Source of the DNA: Candidatus Paracaedibacteraceae bacterium
GTDB lineage: Bacteria > Pseudomonadota > Alphaproteobacteria > Paracaedibacterales > Paracaedibacteraceae
Length of the DNA: 64,000 nucleotides
NCBI GenBank assembly: GCA_019636035.1
Contig: JAHBYI010000002.1
Location: 124,001 to 188,000 of the forward strand
Direction of reading: 5' to 3'
The translations under genes were made by a program, and so were the position numbers. A model generated the notes under the pieces. The model saw only the letters and a list, made by a program, of their open reading frames with translations, was not told the origin of the DNA and did no database searches. Positions 54,760 through 62,477 of this stretch are shown one piece after another (within the stretch, counting starts at the first letter, position 1; each line of letters opens with the position of its first letter).

Positions 54760-55830
54760 TTATTGAGAGGGATTTTCTTGCTTTGATCCTTTGGCATCTT
54801 TAAAAACCATTAAAACTAAGTGGCGAATATAAGGGGTGTTCATATTATCGAAGATTAAATTTGATGCTGCAGTTAGTCGTTCGGAGTATTTCACCGATTT
54901 AATATTCATGTACAGCATTATGATTTGGAATGCTCTGTCTCCGTTGGTTATTTGACCATTTTTTGTATAAAAAGATTCAAGATTTTTGATATCATCAAGG
55001 ATATTGCTGCGTTGAGGGTCGGTGAGGGCTAATAGAATTGCGTCGAATATGCTATAGACGTTGTCTTTATATTCTTGAACTATGCTCTGATAGTGAATGT
55101 TAGCATTGTTCAGTGGTGTTAAAACGGATTGGCAAGTTGCAATGATTTCTGGAAGGGGGATCCAGCGACTTCTAAATGATTCGAGATCTTGATGGAGTTT
55201 CTCAATATTTTCGTTCATTTGCGTTATGAATAAATCCTTTTTCTTTTCTTCACGTTGGTTTTCGCCACGGATATTTTTTATTACCATCGCCTGTTTTGTT
55301 TCTCGATCTACAAGTTCTTGGAATTTCTCTTGAGAGAGGGGATCACTTTTTTTAGGTTGATAGTTTTGATCTATAATGTTTTTAATAAATCGTTTAGCGT
55401 TTTTTTTATTACACTCTTTTTGTAATTTTCCTGGCGCTGAATTGTCTTTAGTATCTGCATCTCTTAGTGATGGAAATATATTCAGATTTTTTAGCCGATC
55501 TAAAATAATGTCGAAAACTTTCTTATTATCATTAAGGGATTGAGCTAACTGGTGTAGATGGGGAATATAAATCTGATAGTTTTCAGGAGATTGTAGGAAT
55601 GTGCCCATAGGATGACCAAAACCACTATGAAAATCGAGGGAGTTACCGTTATTATACGTTATCAGCAGATTGATCGCTTCTTCTAACGTTGTTGTCCTGC
55701 TAAGCTCAGAGACTCTAATATCGCCTCCTTGGACTACGTTTTGTACATCACTGCTGCTTGGGACGTCAGATGCTTGACTTGAATGAATTAAACACACTGT
55801 GATCAAAAGGGGTAGGGTAAAAAAATTCAT
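54760..55830 (-). CDS. Exported protein of unknown function, paralog 2
   Basis: A 356-residue protein with a clear signal peptide (MNFFTLPLLITVCLIHSSQA; ATG at 55830 after GGAG; an in-frame start at 55863 would spoil the leader). Blocks shared with paralog 1: T-L-E-E-A-I-N-L-L, G-F-G-H-P, Y-Q-I-Y-I-P-H-L-H, D-A-I-L-L, Y-S-E-R-L-x-A-A, L-V-L-M-V-F-K-D. Between blocks the two differ widely. It is 52 bp upstream (in the sense of the chromosome) of dsbB. Function unknown; a host-directed effector is an inference from the leader, the duplication and the divergence. Confidence 0.75.
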   Translation of the reverse strand: MNFFTLPLLITVCLIHSSQASDVPSSSDVQNVVQGGDIRVSELSRTTTLEEAINLLITYNNGNSLDFHSGFGHPMGTFLQSPENYQIYIPHLHQLAQSLNDNKKVFDIILDRLKNLNIFPSLRDADTKDNSAPGKLQKECNKKNAKRFIKNIIDQNYQPKKSDPLSQEKFQELVDRETKQAMVIKNIRGENQREEKKKDLFITQMNENIEKLHQDLESFRSRWIPLPEIIATCQSVLTPLNNANIHYQSIVQEYKDNVYSIFDAILLALTDPQRSNILDDIKNLESFYTKNGQITNGDRAFQIIMLYMNIKSVKYSERLTAASNLIFDNMNTPYIRHLVLMVFKDAKGSKQENPSQ

Positions 55831-55882
55831 GAGTTTTCTCCATTGTTTCAAATTTACTGCCAATTCGGTAGTGTAGATCTTT

Positions 55883-56377
55883 TTAAAAACATTGATTTTC
55901 TCGTCTTTTTTCTATTAATCTCCATAATCCTAAAAATCCTAGAAACCAGGCCAGGTTAATATAAGTTGCAGAAAGTCCCAGGATATGCCAGTTGGCTTGA
56001 TCGCATCGAGCCATGGGTTTTGATTTCAGCATAGCGCGGAGCTCTTCAATGGATGTGGCTTTGCCGGAGGCTACACCATGGCAGGCAGCGGTTCCTTGCC
56101 ACCAGTGTAGTTCAACACCAAGATGATAAAGCCCAAGACCGACACCGCTCAGTAAGATGAGTCCGCTAAGATTAAAAAATAGGGGGTGATTCCGGAAAAA
56201 GCCAATCAATCCTATGAGAGCGACTGCCCAGTAAACGTAGCGTTCATAAAGACATAAGATACAAGGATTAATATTGAAAAAATATTGCGCACTATAGGCA
56301 AAGGCAAGCGAAGACAATGACACGACAGCTGAGAAAAGTAAGAAATTGCGTCGTGTCATAGAGTCCGATAATGTCAT
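55883..56377 (-). CDS. dsbB: Disulfide bond formation protein B
   Basis: A 164-residue membrane quinone reductase that reoxidises DsbA. Four helices are visible. The first periplasmic Cys pair is in NINPCILCLYERYVYWAVAL, the second in GTAACHGVASG and PMARCDQANW. It overlaps yqaA by ATGA; this pair is common in Alphaproteobacteria. Confidence 0.92.
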   Translation of the reverse strand: MTLSDSMTRRNFLLFSAVVSLSSLAFAYSAQYFFNINPCILCLYERYVYWAVALIGLIGFFRNHPLFFNLSGLILLSGVGLGLYHLGVELHWWQGTAACHGVASGKATSIEELRAMLKSKPMARCDQANWHILGLSATYINLAWFLGFLGLWRLIEKRRENQCF

Positions 56378-56979
56378 AACAAGGCCTTAAGGATAAAGAA
56401 ACCAACTACTATCACTAGGATACTCGTTATTGTAAAGAGTTTAAAGTGCCTCTCAAATAGTTTCTTTGCATCTTCTCCAAAATACCAAACGATACCCGCG
56501 AGCATCATAAAGCGAAACGTGCGGCTGATGACTGAGGCTAAGATAAACATGGCAAGGTTTAACTGAGAAGCACCGCTGGCAATGGTAACAAGTTTATAGG
56601 GAATCGGGGTTAATCCTTTGAGAGCGATAATCCAAAAACCATAGGTTTGAAATGTACTTTGGAACGACGTAAAAGCTTGCTCTAAACCATAGGTATCAAT
56701 GACCCATTGCCCCAACGTTGACATAAAGAAAAAGCCAATGGCGTATCCTAAGATCCCTCCTAAAACGGATGAAAGGGAACAGATAGCTGCAAGGACAAAA
56801 GCCTTGGCACGATCAGCGATAACCATGGGGATGAGCATAAAATCAGGGGGAATAGGGAAGAATGAGCTTTCTGCAAAAGCAACACTCGCCAGGATCCAGC
56901 GTGCTGATGGGCTACTGGCTTGTCGCATAAGCCACTGATATAGTTTCGATTTGTTTTGTGTCATGGTTTTCGTTGTCAT
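56374..56979 (-). CDS. DedA-like (YqaA/SNARE-associated) membrane protein
   Basis: A 201-residue membrane protein of the YqaA/DedA group. Features are SSFFPIPPDFMLIPMVIADR (the family's re-entrant Pro-rich loop), LGGILGYAIGFF, and GLTPIPYKLVTIASGASQL with the G-x-x-P-I-P-Y-K and G motifs. Related proteins flip lipids or keep membrane potential; the precise job is unknown. It is co-transcribed with dsbB (four-base overlap). Confidence 0.88.
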   Translation of the reverse strand: MTTKTMTQNKSKLYQWLMRQASSPSARWILASVAFAESSFFPIPPDFMLIPMVIADRAKAFVLAAICSLSSVLGGILGYAIGFFFMSTLGQWVIDTYGLEQAFTSFQSTFQTYGFWIIALKGLTPIPYKLVTIASGASQLNLAMFILASVISRTFRFMMLAGIVWYFGEDAKKLFERHFKLFTITSILVIVVGFFILKALL

Positions 56980-57067
56980 CGTTTCTAAAAATTCTGTCCA
57001 AAAAAATAGTTTTCTATTGACTTATAGCACAAAAACTATGTATCTAATATATATATCTTGTTGGTGC

Positions 57068-57154
57068 GCCCTTGTGGCGGAATTGGTAGACGCGGCAGAC
57101 TCAAAATCTGTTGTATGTAGATACGTGGGAGTTCGAGTCTCCCCGAGGGCACCA
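57068..57154 (+). tRNA. tRNA-Leu (anticodon CAA)
   Basis: A class II tRNA of 87 bases with encoded CCA. Acceptor GCCCTTG pairs with CGAGGGC (one G-U); anticodon stem GCAGA/TCTGT with loop CTCAAAA gives CAA (codon UUG); long variable arm TGTATGTAGATACG; T arm GGGAG-TTCGAGT-CTCCC. The rnd start codon lies 13 bases after it. Confidence 0.97.
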
Positions 57155-57167
57155 TTTGCGATTTCCT

Positions 57168-58232
57168 ATGACCTTTCAGCTTATAAAATCTTCCGAAATA
57201 AAATACTGGTGCGATAAGTTTTCGACCCGATCTGATGTTGCCGTCGATACCGAATTTTCACGCGTTACGACCTATTGGCCAAGATTAGCGTTGATTCAAC
57301 TCTCTGACGGTGTTGATACGGTTTTAATTGATCCGCTGGAAAAGGGGCGTGATTTATCGCCCGTGGATGATTTATTGGCAAATCCCGATGTTGTGAAGAT
57401 TTTTCATTCTTGTCGCCAAGATCTGGAAGTTTTAAACAAAGTGTTTGGTCGGTTGCCTGTTAATTTATTTGATACGCAGCTAGCCTATATGTTTTTACAT
57501 TTGGCTGATGAAATCAGTTTGGCACGGTTGCTTGAAGAATATGCCGATATCACCCTTAATAAGTCAAAGCAGAATGCCAATTGGATGCGCCGTCCCTTGC
57601 CACGATCTCAGCTAGAGTATGCAGCAAAAGACGTCTGTTATTTGCCGAATGTTAAGGACAAACTTGAGTCTGAACTCCTTGCTAAGCATCGGTTGTCTTG
57701 GTTGTATGAGGAGCAGCACCATTTGTATGTTCCGGAAACGTTTGACCCCACGCGCGATTACTGGCAACGCCTTGCTAAACGAGGGAACCATAAACCCCAG
57801 CAGTTGCATTATCTCAAAGGATTATGTGATTGGCGCGAGAAAATGGCGATTAAGCTAGATTATAATCGCCGTCGTGTTTTATCGGATGAGGTTATTCTAA
57901 AAATTGCCGAGACAGGAGAACTCTTGCTTGAAACTGATGATCTGTCCGAAGATAGTGTAAGGTTACTTGCATCAGCTTGGGATGATTTACAACAGGTTCC
58001 GGAAAGCAATTGGCCTAAGCGGTTGAGTCGTAAACCCATGACGCTTAAGCAACAAGAGAAACTTGAGTTAATGAAGCTTAAGTTAGTTGAAATAGCCAAT
58101 GACTTGGGGGTTTCTGAAAAACTCATTGCTTCAACGTCTGATCTCAAAGCGTTTGTACGGGGTGAGGTTGATATCCCCTTTTTAAAGGGATGGCGTGCTC
58201 AAATCTTAGGACAAAAGGGGATCTTGAGCTAA
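57168..58232 (+). CDS. rnd: Ribonuclease D
   Basis: A 354-residue 3'-5' exonuclease that trims tRNA 3' ends. The DEDD-type active site is visible: Asp and Glu in VAVDTEFSR, Asp in FHSCRQDLE, and Asp in YAAKDVCYLP. An HRDC domain spans ~residues 205-285 (LCDWREKMAIKLDYNRRRVL). The ATG at 57168 lies 13 bases after tRNA-Leu, so tRNA and its processing enzyme probably share a transcript. Confidence 0.94.
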   Translation: MTFQLIKSSEIKYWCDKFSTRSDVAVDTEFSRVTTYWPRLALIQLSDGVDTVLIDPLEKGRDLSPVDDLLANPDVVKIFHSCRQDLEVLNKVFGRLPVNLFDTQLAYMFLHLADEISLARLLEEYADITLNKSKQNANWMRRPLPRSQLEYAAKDVCYLPNVKDKLESELLAKHRLSWLYEEQHHLYVPETFDPTRDYWQRLAKRGNHKPQQLHYLKGLCDWREKMAIKLDYNRRRVLSDEVILKIAETGELLLETDDLSEDSVRLLASAWDDLQQVPESNWPKRLSRKPMTLKQQEKLELMKLKLVEIANDLGVSEKLIASTSDLKAFVRGEVDIPFLKGWRAQILGQKGILS

Positions 58233-58285
58233 CTCTCTAATTGATTCGATCATATTTAGCTGTATCAAGGTTAAATGGAATGAGT

Positions 58286-58304
58286 AGGTTGTGTGAAGAA
58301 AATT
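58286..58304 (+). repeat. 19-base inverted repeat, left arm (matches the serC 3' end)
   Basis: AGGTTGTGTGAAGAAAATT here is the exact reverse complement of 59186-59204, which is inside the 3' end of serC. The two arms bracket the broken LRR gene and an IS3 relic. Confidence 0.7.
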
Positions 58305-58343
58305 AACCTTTCTACTCAAATTCTCTTCTTTTTTTCGGCAGGA

Positions 58344-58384
58344 TTACCAACCTACCTCTGCGAATGGATATCGACTTTTTATGG
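58344..58384 (-). pseudogene. Frameshifted 3' end of the truncated LRR gene
   Basis: In the -1/+2 frame this piece reads A-I-K-S-R-Y-P-F-A-E-V-G-W-stop, the conserved C-terminal signature of the LRR family. It is no longer in frame with the upstream part. Confidence 0.65.
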
Positions 58385-58768
58385 CTGTGTCCCCTCATCG
58401 CCGATCCGGTGATCCTTCAGATCCAAGGAGGTGAGGTTTCTCAAGGCTTGAGATTTTTCTATGGCTTTCCGTCCGACATCGCCGATCCCGTTATCCTCCA
58501 GATCTAAGGAGGTGAGGTTTCTCAAGGCTTGAGATTTTTCTATGGCTTTCCGTCCGACATCGCCGATCCCGTTATCCTCCAGATCTAAGGATTCAGATTC
58601 TTCAGGATTGCTTGATGGTTGGGTAGTGCTGTCATGAGGTTCAACATCGGCTGATGGGGGGAGCCCTTGGCTAGGTACTCCAAACTGTGCTCTATCAGTG
58701 CGATCGCTAGAAAATGCCGACGATAGACATAACAGACTTACCGATGCTAAAATTAATGTTTTTTTCAT
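58379..58768 (-). CDS. Truncated exported LRR protein (frameshifted relative of 948-2033)
   Basis: A 129-residue protein with a signal peptide (MKKTLILASVSLLCLSSAFS) that matches the leader of the F-box/LRR protein at L-A-S-x-S-L and L-S-S-A-F-x-S-D-R. Then come a Pro/Ser-rich linker and three 27-residue LRRs; two are encoded by an 81-bp tandem repeat that is exact over ~85 bases (from ~58426). No F-box-like segment is left. The frame stops at G-D-E-G-T-Q-P. Restoring one missing G (CAGGCC to CAGCC, near 58384) gives A-I-K-S-R-Y-P-F-A-E-V-G-W and a stop at 58344. That matches the A-I-K-T-R-C-P-F-A-R-I ending of the full-length protein. So this is a recent frameshift of an internally deleted gene; it may still be translated. 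Confidence 0.7.
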   Translation of the reverse strand: MKKTLILASVSLLCLSSAFSSDRTDRAQFGVPSQGLPPSADVEPHDSTTQPSSNPEESESLDLEDNGIGDVGRKAIEKSQALRNLTSLDLEDNGIGDVGRKAIEKSQALRNLTSLDLKDHRIGDEGTQP

Positions 58769-58860
58769 TTTATCGTGCCCCTGAGATAATATTCTATTCT
58801 ATGATATATCATAGATATCTTAATAATTCCTTAAGGCGTGTCCTTAATTTGGACGCCAAT

Positions 58861-59029
58861 TCAAGTATGAAAGGTATTGACATTAATGCCTAATTCTTTA
58901 GCAGTGTGAGCAATGGGACGGCCTGATTTAATGGCTAGCTTGACAGCTGATTCTTTGAATTCAGATGGGTAGGTATTTAACTTTTTAGATGGCGTTTTGC
59001 CGGATTTCCTTCTTTTGAGTTTTTCTCAT
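58861..59029 (-). pseudogene. IS3-family transposase OrfA relic
   Basis: On the minus strand MRKTQKKEIRQ is followed, after a frame change near 58990-59000, by KLNTYPSEFKESAVKLAIKS and then GRPIAHTAKELGINVNTFHT. This is the helix-turn-helix N-terminus of IS3-type OrfA (consensus ending T-L-H-T-W). The Trp codon has become TGA. No OrfB and no clean inverted repeats are seen, so it is a dead fragment. The rest of the 403-base gap (58769-59171) shows nothing else recognisable. Confidence 0.75.
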
Positions 59030-59171
59030 TGATACTGTCCGGTAAACTGTAGCCACATCACGTTCCTTTTTCTTTTTTCAAGTTGTTATAAATGATTGCC
59101 CATACAGACTTTTTTATGTGATACTTCATCTTGGTAATTCCTTGTTGTTTCTAAACAGAAATTACCATTTT

Positions 59172-60293
59172 TTACTCAATTTTTAAATTTTCTTCACACA
59201 ACCTGTAGTCGATCCATTGGGTTAATAAGACCAAATCATTACTGTCTATCGTTGGGCCACACCAAATACGAAAAGAGGAGGGGGCAAGGAAATGATTCTT
59301 AATATCATAGGCAACCCCCAGATCAGCGAGCGTCTTAACGACCGCATCAACAGACCCTGCATAATTGATACAGACTGAGACATAAGATCGACTGAGCGGG
59401 TTTGTTGCCATGTGGCTCAATACAGAGTGATGATTCACCCATTCATTAATCACCTTAAAATTATTGAGGGTTCTTTGTGCCAGAGCCTTTCCCCCACCGA
59501 TAGATTGAGCCCATTCTAAGGCTTGGATCATGTCTTCAACACACAGCATCGACGGTGTATTAATGGTCTTTGCTTCAAAAATTGTTTTGATCAGAGCACC
59601 GTCCTTTTTGAGGCGGAATAACCGTGGGATCGGCCAGTTTTGAGGTTGTTTTTCCAGCTGCTCTAAGGCGCGTGGGCTGACAATTATCATACCATGGCCG
59701 GCCTCACTTCCCAAGGCTTTTTGCCAAGAAAAACATGTAATATCCAGTTTTGACCAATCATCGACCGGAATAGCAAACATGGATGAAGTTGCATCGCAAA
59801 TTGTAAGGCCTGATCGATCAGCAGGAATCCAGTCTGTGTTGGGAATCATGACACCGCTACTGGTACCATTCCATGTAAAAACGCAATCATGATCAGGGTT
59901 ATATTGCCCAAGATCCGGCAGATTGCCAAAATCAACGACAAAAGGATGAGCTGTTACAGGAAGCTGTTCAACCGTGTCCGTGACCCATAATTTGCCGAAC
60001 ACATCCCAAGCAAAAACGTCAACGGGGCGTGTTCCCAAGAAATTCCATAAGGCCGTCTCAACAGCACCGGTTCCTGATCCGGGGATGATGGCAATGGCAT
60101 AATCATGGGGGACATCTAAAATCTGTCGCGTTAGATCAAGCAGATACTGAACACGAGCAACACCATCCGGGGCGCGATGCGATCGGCTAATGAATGCATT
60201 TTCTAAGCATTGTGGTGTCCAGTTTGGGATCTTTTTGCAAGGACCGGAGCCAAAAAAAGGAGAACTTGGTTTGTGGGATGGTTGGTTGGGCAT
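59172..60293 (-). CDS. serC: Phosphoserine aminotransferase
   Basis: PLP enzyme that makes phosphoserine from 3-phosphohydroxypyruvate. The 373-residue protein is of the alphaproteobacterial SerC type: SSPFFGSGPCKKIPNW at the start, PGSGTGAVETALWNFLG, TWNGTSSGVMIP, CDATSSMFAIPVD, and the PLP-binding Lys in FSWQKALGSEAGHGM. The last codons (D-Y-R-L-C-E-E-N-L-K) hold the right arm of a 19-base inverted repeat. No serA or serB is near. Confidence 0.93.
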   Translation of the reverse strand: MPNQPSHKPSSPFFGSGPCKKIPNWTPQCLENAFISRSHRAPDGVARVQYLLDLTRQILDVPHDYAIAIIPGSGTGAVETALWNFLGTRPVDVFAWDVFGKLWVTDTVEQLPVTAHPFVVDFGNLPDLGQYNPDHDCVFTWNGTSSGVMIPNTDWIPADRSGLTICDATSSMFAIPVDDWSKLDITCFSWQKALGSEAGHGMIIVSPRALEQLEKQPQNWPIPRLFRLKKDGALIKTIFEAKTINTPSMLCVEDMIQALEWAQSIGGGKALAQRTLNNFKVINEWVNHHSVLSHMATNPLSRSYVSVCINYAGSVDAVVKTLADLGVAYDIKNHFLAPSSFRIWCGPTIDSNDLVLLTQWIDYRLCEENLKIE

Positions 60294-60419
60294 AGAGGGT
60301 TCATGCAGTATGTCAGTACTGTCTTCAGGATAACGTGAGTCATTAAGCTATTCAAGGTTTGAATAGAAGCCGATCCGGAATGAATCGGCTCTATCAGTGT
60401 TCTGTAACCCGGGTTGTTT

Positions 60420-61175
60420 TTAAGGTTTTTTAATAATAGACTGATATTTTTGGGTACTTTGAGCTATTTGTTCTCCTGTTTGTTGGTCTGTCACGCCAGT
60501 GCTGGTTGTGACCATATACGTATCATTGGGATTAACCCAAACATGAGTTTTATTATTGCTTAACGTAATCCTGTCCATAGCAATCGCTTTACTAATACTA
60601 TTTTTATCAGATAATTCTTGGATTTCTTGTCCTGTCATAACTTTTTTGCGGATAATTCCCTTAGGGCCTGGCTTAAAAATCACTGTATACTGATCTTCTC
60701 TATTGAGTTGACTTATCCAAGGGAACGGGTCTTCTTGAGGGGCATCTGCAACAAGTTGCTTTGCTATAGGCTGTTTTGGCAGTGCATCAACGGGCTGATC
60801 AAGATGTTCATCCGGTGTTGAGCAAAATGCTGTTAAATCAGCACTACATTTTGTTTTACAACTCGAGAACCAATCTGAACCTGTCCAGGAGTAGAGATAT
60901 GATTTGCAAGTGCTATACAGAGCACTCGAGTTTTGGTAACAGAGCTCCATTGAACTCTGTGCCTCTTGGCAAAAATCCCGTTTTGTAACAGATTGGTCAA
61001 CCCTGTTAGAAAAAGCATTGGCATAATAGGTAAAACCTTGGATGATTCCTTGAGCCTGATAGTAATCATTACAAGCTTTCATGCACGGATCATCTTTTGC
61101 TCCATCATTATCAGCGGAAAAACTATGAGTTGCCATGGATATGATAATAGGCAATGTCATGATAGAGATGTTCAT
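60420..61175 (-). CDS. Exported cysteine-rich protein of unknown function
   Basis: A 251-residue protein. The signal peptide is MNISIMTLPIIISMATHSFS. Residues ~30-118 hold eight Cys (C-x3-C near 31-35, then single cysteines, and C-x3-C near 105-109), a pattern fit for disulfides in the periplasm; dsbB is in the same window. The C-terminal half is beta-rich and carries no known motif. CGGAG precedes the ATG. It could be a periplasmic binding or structural protein; no family is recognised. Confidence 0.7.
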   Translation of the reverse strand: MNISIMTLPIIISMATHSFSADNDGAKDDPCMKACNDYYQAQGIIQGFTYYANAFSNRVDQSVTKRDFCQEAQSSMELCYQNSSALYSTCKSYLYSWTGSDWFSSCKTKCSADLTAFCSTPDEHLDQPVDALPKQPIAKQLVADAPQEDPFPWISQLNREDQYTVIFKPGPKGIIRKKVMTGQEIQELSDKNSISKAIAMDRITLSNNKTHVWVNPNDTYMVTTSTGVTDQQTGEQIAQSTQKYQSIIKKP

Positions 61176-61262
61176 TCTAATACTCCGAAAAGAGGATATT
61201 CTATCAGATTATAGAGGATGAGAAGTTAAATAACCGTTAACGAGTAAATTTACTCTGGTTAC

Positions 61263-62105
61263 TTAATTTGATTCAGCGGTCTTAATCACATTAGCCATCA
61301 GATTCATAATTGTCATGGGGCCAACACCACCCGGAACAGGGGTGATAAAGGATGCTTTTGTTTTTACGGCCTCAAAATCAACGTCACCAGTTAGTTTTCC
61401 GTTGTGGCGAGTAATACCGACATCAATAACGATAGCACCGGGTTTAACATGATCAGCTGTGATAAGGCCGGCACGGCCTGTTGCGGATATAAGGATGTCC
61501 GCTTGGCTTGTTATGGTTGCAAGATGGCGCGTTTTCGAATTTGCTAAGGTTACGGTTGCCCCCAGAGCAGACAACATCGGGACGAGGGGGCGGCCAACAA
61601 GAACTGAGGTTCCGACAACAACAGCATGAGCCCCCGTCAGATCGTCACAACACGATTTGATGAGCTGGATACACCCTTGAGGCGTGCAGGGAGCAAGGGT
61701 TGGTCGTCCTTGGAATAAGAGGCCTTGGTTGATTGGGTGTAATCCATCGATATCTTTTTGGGGGGCAATTTGAGATATGCTTTCTAATCGATCTAAATAG
61801 ACGGGCAGGGGCAGTTGCAGCAAAATTCCGTCAATTGTTATATCTTTATTGAGGGTATTGATCAGAGCATTCAGCTCTGCCTGTGATGTCGTTTCCGGAA
61901 GGATATGGGGGCGACTAGATATCCCCATCTCAGACGCCTTTTGCGTTTTCTTGGACACGTAAATCTGGCTTGCCGGGTCGTTACCGACAAGAATAACAGC
62001 AAGACAAAGATCACGACCTAATTTAATTTTGAGGTTATGAGCTTTCGTTGTTAAGTCTTGTTGCAGCTTTGCTGCGAGTAATCGTCCATCAATAAGGTGT
62101 GCCAT
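61263..62105 (-). CDS. folD: Methylenetetrahydrofolate dehydrogenase / cyclohydrolase
   Basis: Bifunctional FolD interconverts 5,10-methylene-THF and 10-formyl-THF. The ~280-residue protein has VGNDPASQIYVSKKTQKASE with the catalytic Lys, GILLQLPLP, the NADP loop GTSVLVGRPLVPML, and PVPGGVGPMTIMNL at the end. The ATG at 62105 gives MAHLIDGRLLA; an in-frame ATG at 62120 is possible. The upstream 350 bp hold a palindromic element and a minisatellite. Confidence 0.95.
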   Translation of the reverse strand: MAHLIDGRLLAAKLQQDLTTKAHNLKIKLGRDLCLAVILVGNDPASQIYVSKKTQKASEMGISSRPHILPETTSQAELNALINTLNKDITIDGILLQLPLPVYLDRLESISQIAPQKDIDGLHPINQGLLFQGRPTLAPCTPQGCIQLIKSCCDDLTGAHAVVVGTSVLVGRPLVPMLSALGATVTLANSKTRHLATITSQADILISATGRAGLITADHVKPGAIVIDVGITRHNGKLTGDVDFEAVKTKASFITPVPGGVGPMTIMNLMANVIKTAESN

Positions 62106-62139
62106 TTTAGTGTTTTCCATTATTCTATAGCCATTTATT

Positions 62140-62297
62140 CACCTCTCCCCTACGTGGGAGAGGTCGCCTGAAAGGCGGGTGAGGGGGGGCAATAAGCAAT
62201 AGAGCAAAGAAAACAGCCGTCTGTTCATTGCTTTTATTGAATTAGTTTTTACCCCTCACCCGACCTACGATCGACCTCTCCCACAAGGGGAGAGGTG
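62140..62297. repeat. 158-bp palindromic repeat element (CACCTCTCCCC ends)
   Basis: Terminal inverted repeats CACCTCTCCCC (62140-62150) and GGGGAGAGGTG (62287-62297) are perfect. Inside are further hairpins: CCTCTCCC/GGGAGAGG (left), CGCCT/AGGCG, and CCTCTCCC/GGGGAGAGG (right), plus GGGTGAGGGG facing CCCCTCACCC. Similar CCCTCACCC / CCTCTCCC elements are scattered in many proteobacteria. A solo hairpin of this kind is at 14413-14437. No coding potential. Confidence 0.75.
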
Positions 62298-62477
62298 TTA
62301 GATTCTGCCGTCATTGACAAGGCAAATAATCACACCATGGGAGAGGTATTAGATTCTGCCACTGACAAGGCAAATAATCACACCATGGGAGAGGTATTAG
62401 ATTCTGCCACTGACAAGGCAAATAATCACACCATGGGAGAGGTATTAGATTCTGCCACTGACAAGGCAAATAATCAC
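62288..62477. repeat. 48-bp minisatellite (about four units) after the RNase E/G gene
   Basis: Units start at 62288 (51 bases, with a three-base insert), 62339, 62387 (48 each) and 62435 (partial). Each carries GGGAGAGGT, then ATTAGATTCTGCC, then TGACAAGGC and AAATAATCAC. The GGGAGAGGT start is also the end of the palindromic element, and the last unit overlaps the RNase stop codon. So the array grew at the junction of the palindrome and the gene 3' end. Confidence 0.88.

Noticed and set aside
62288..62477. Possible CRISPR array
   Set aside because: Units are contiguous 48-bp copies without unique spacers, and no cas genes are present.
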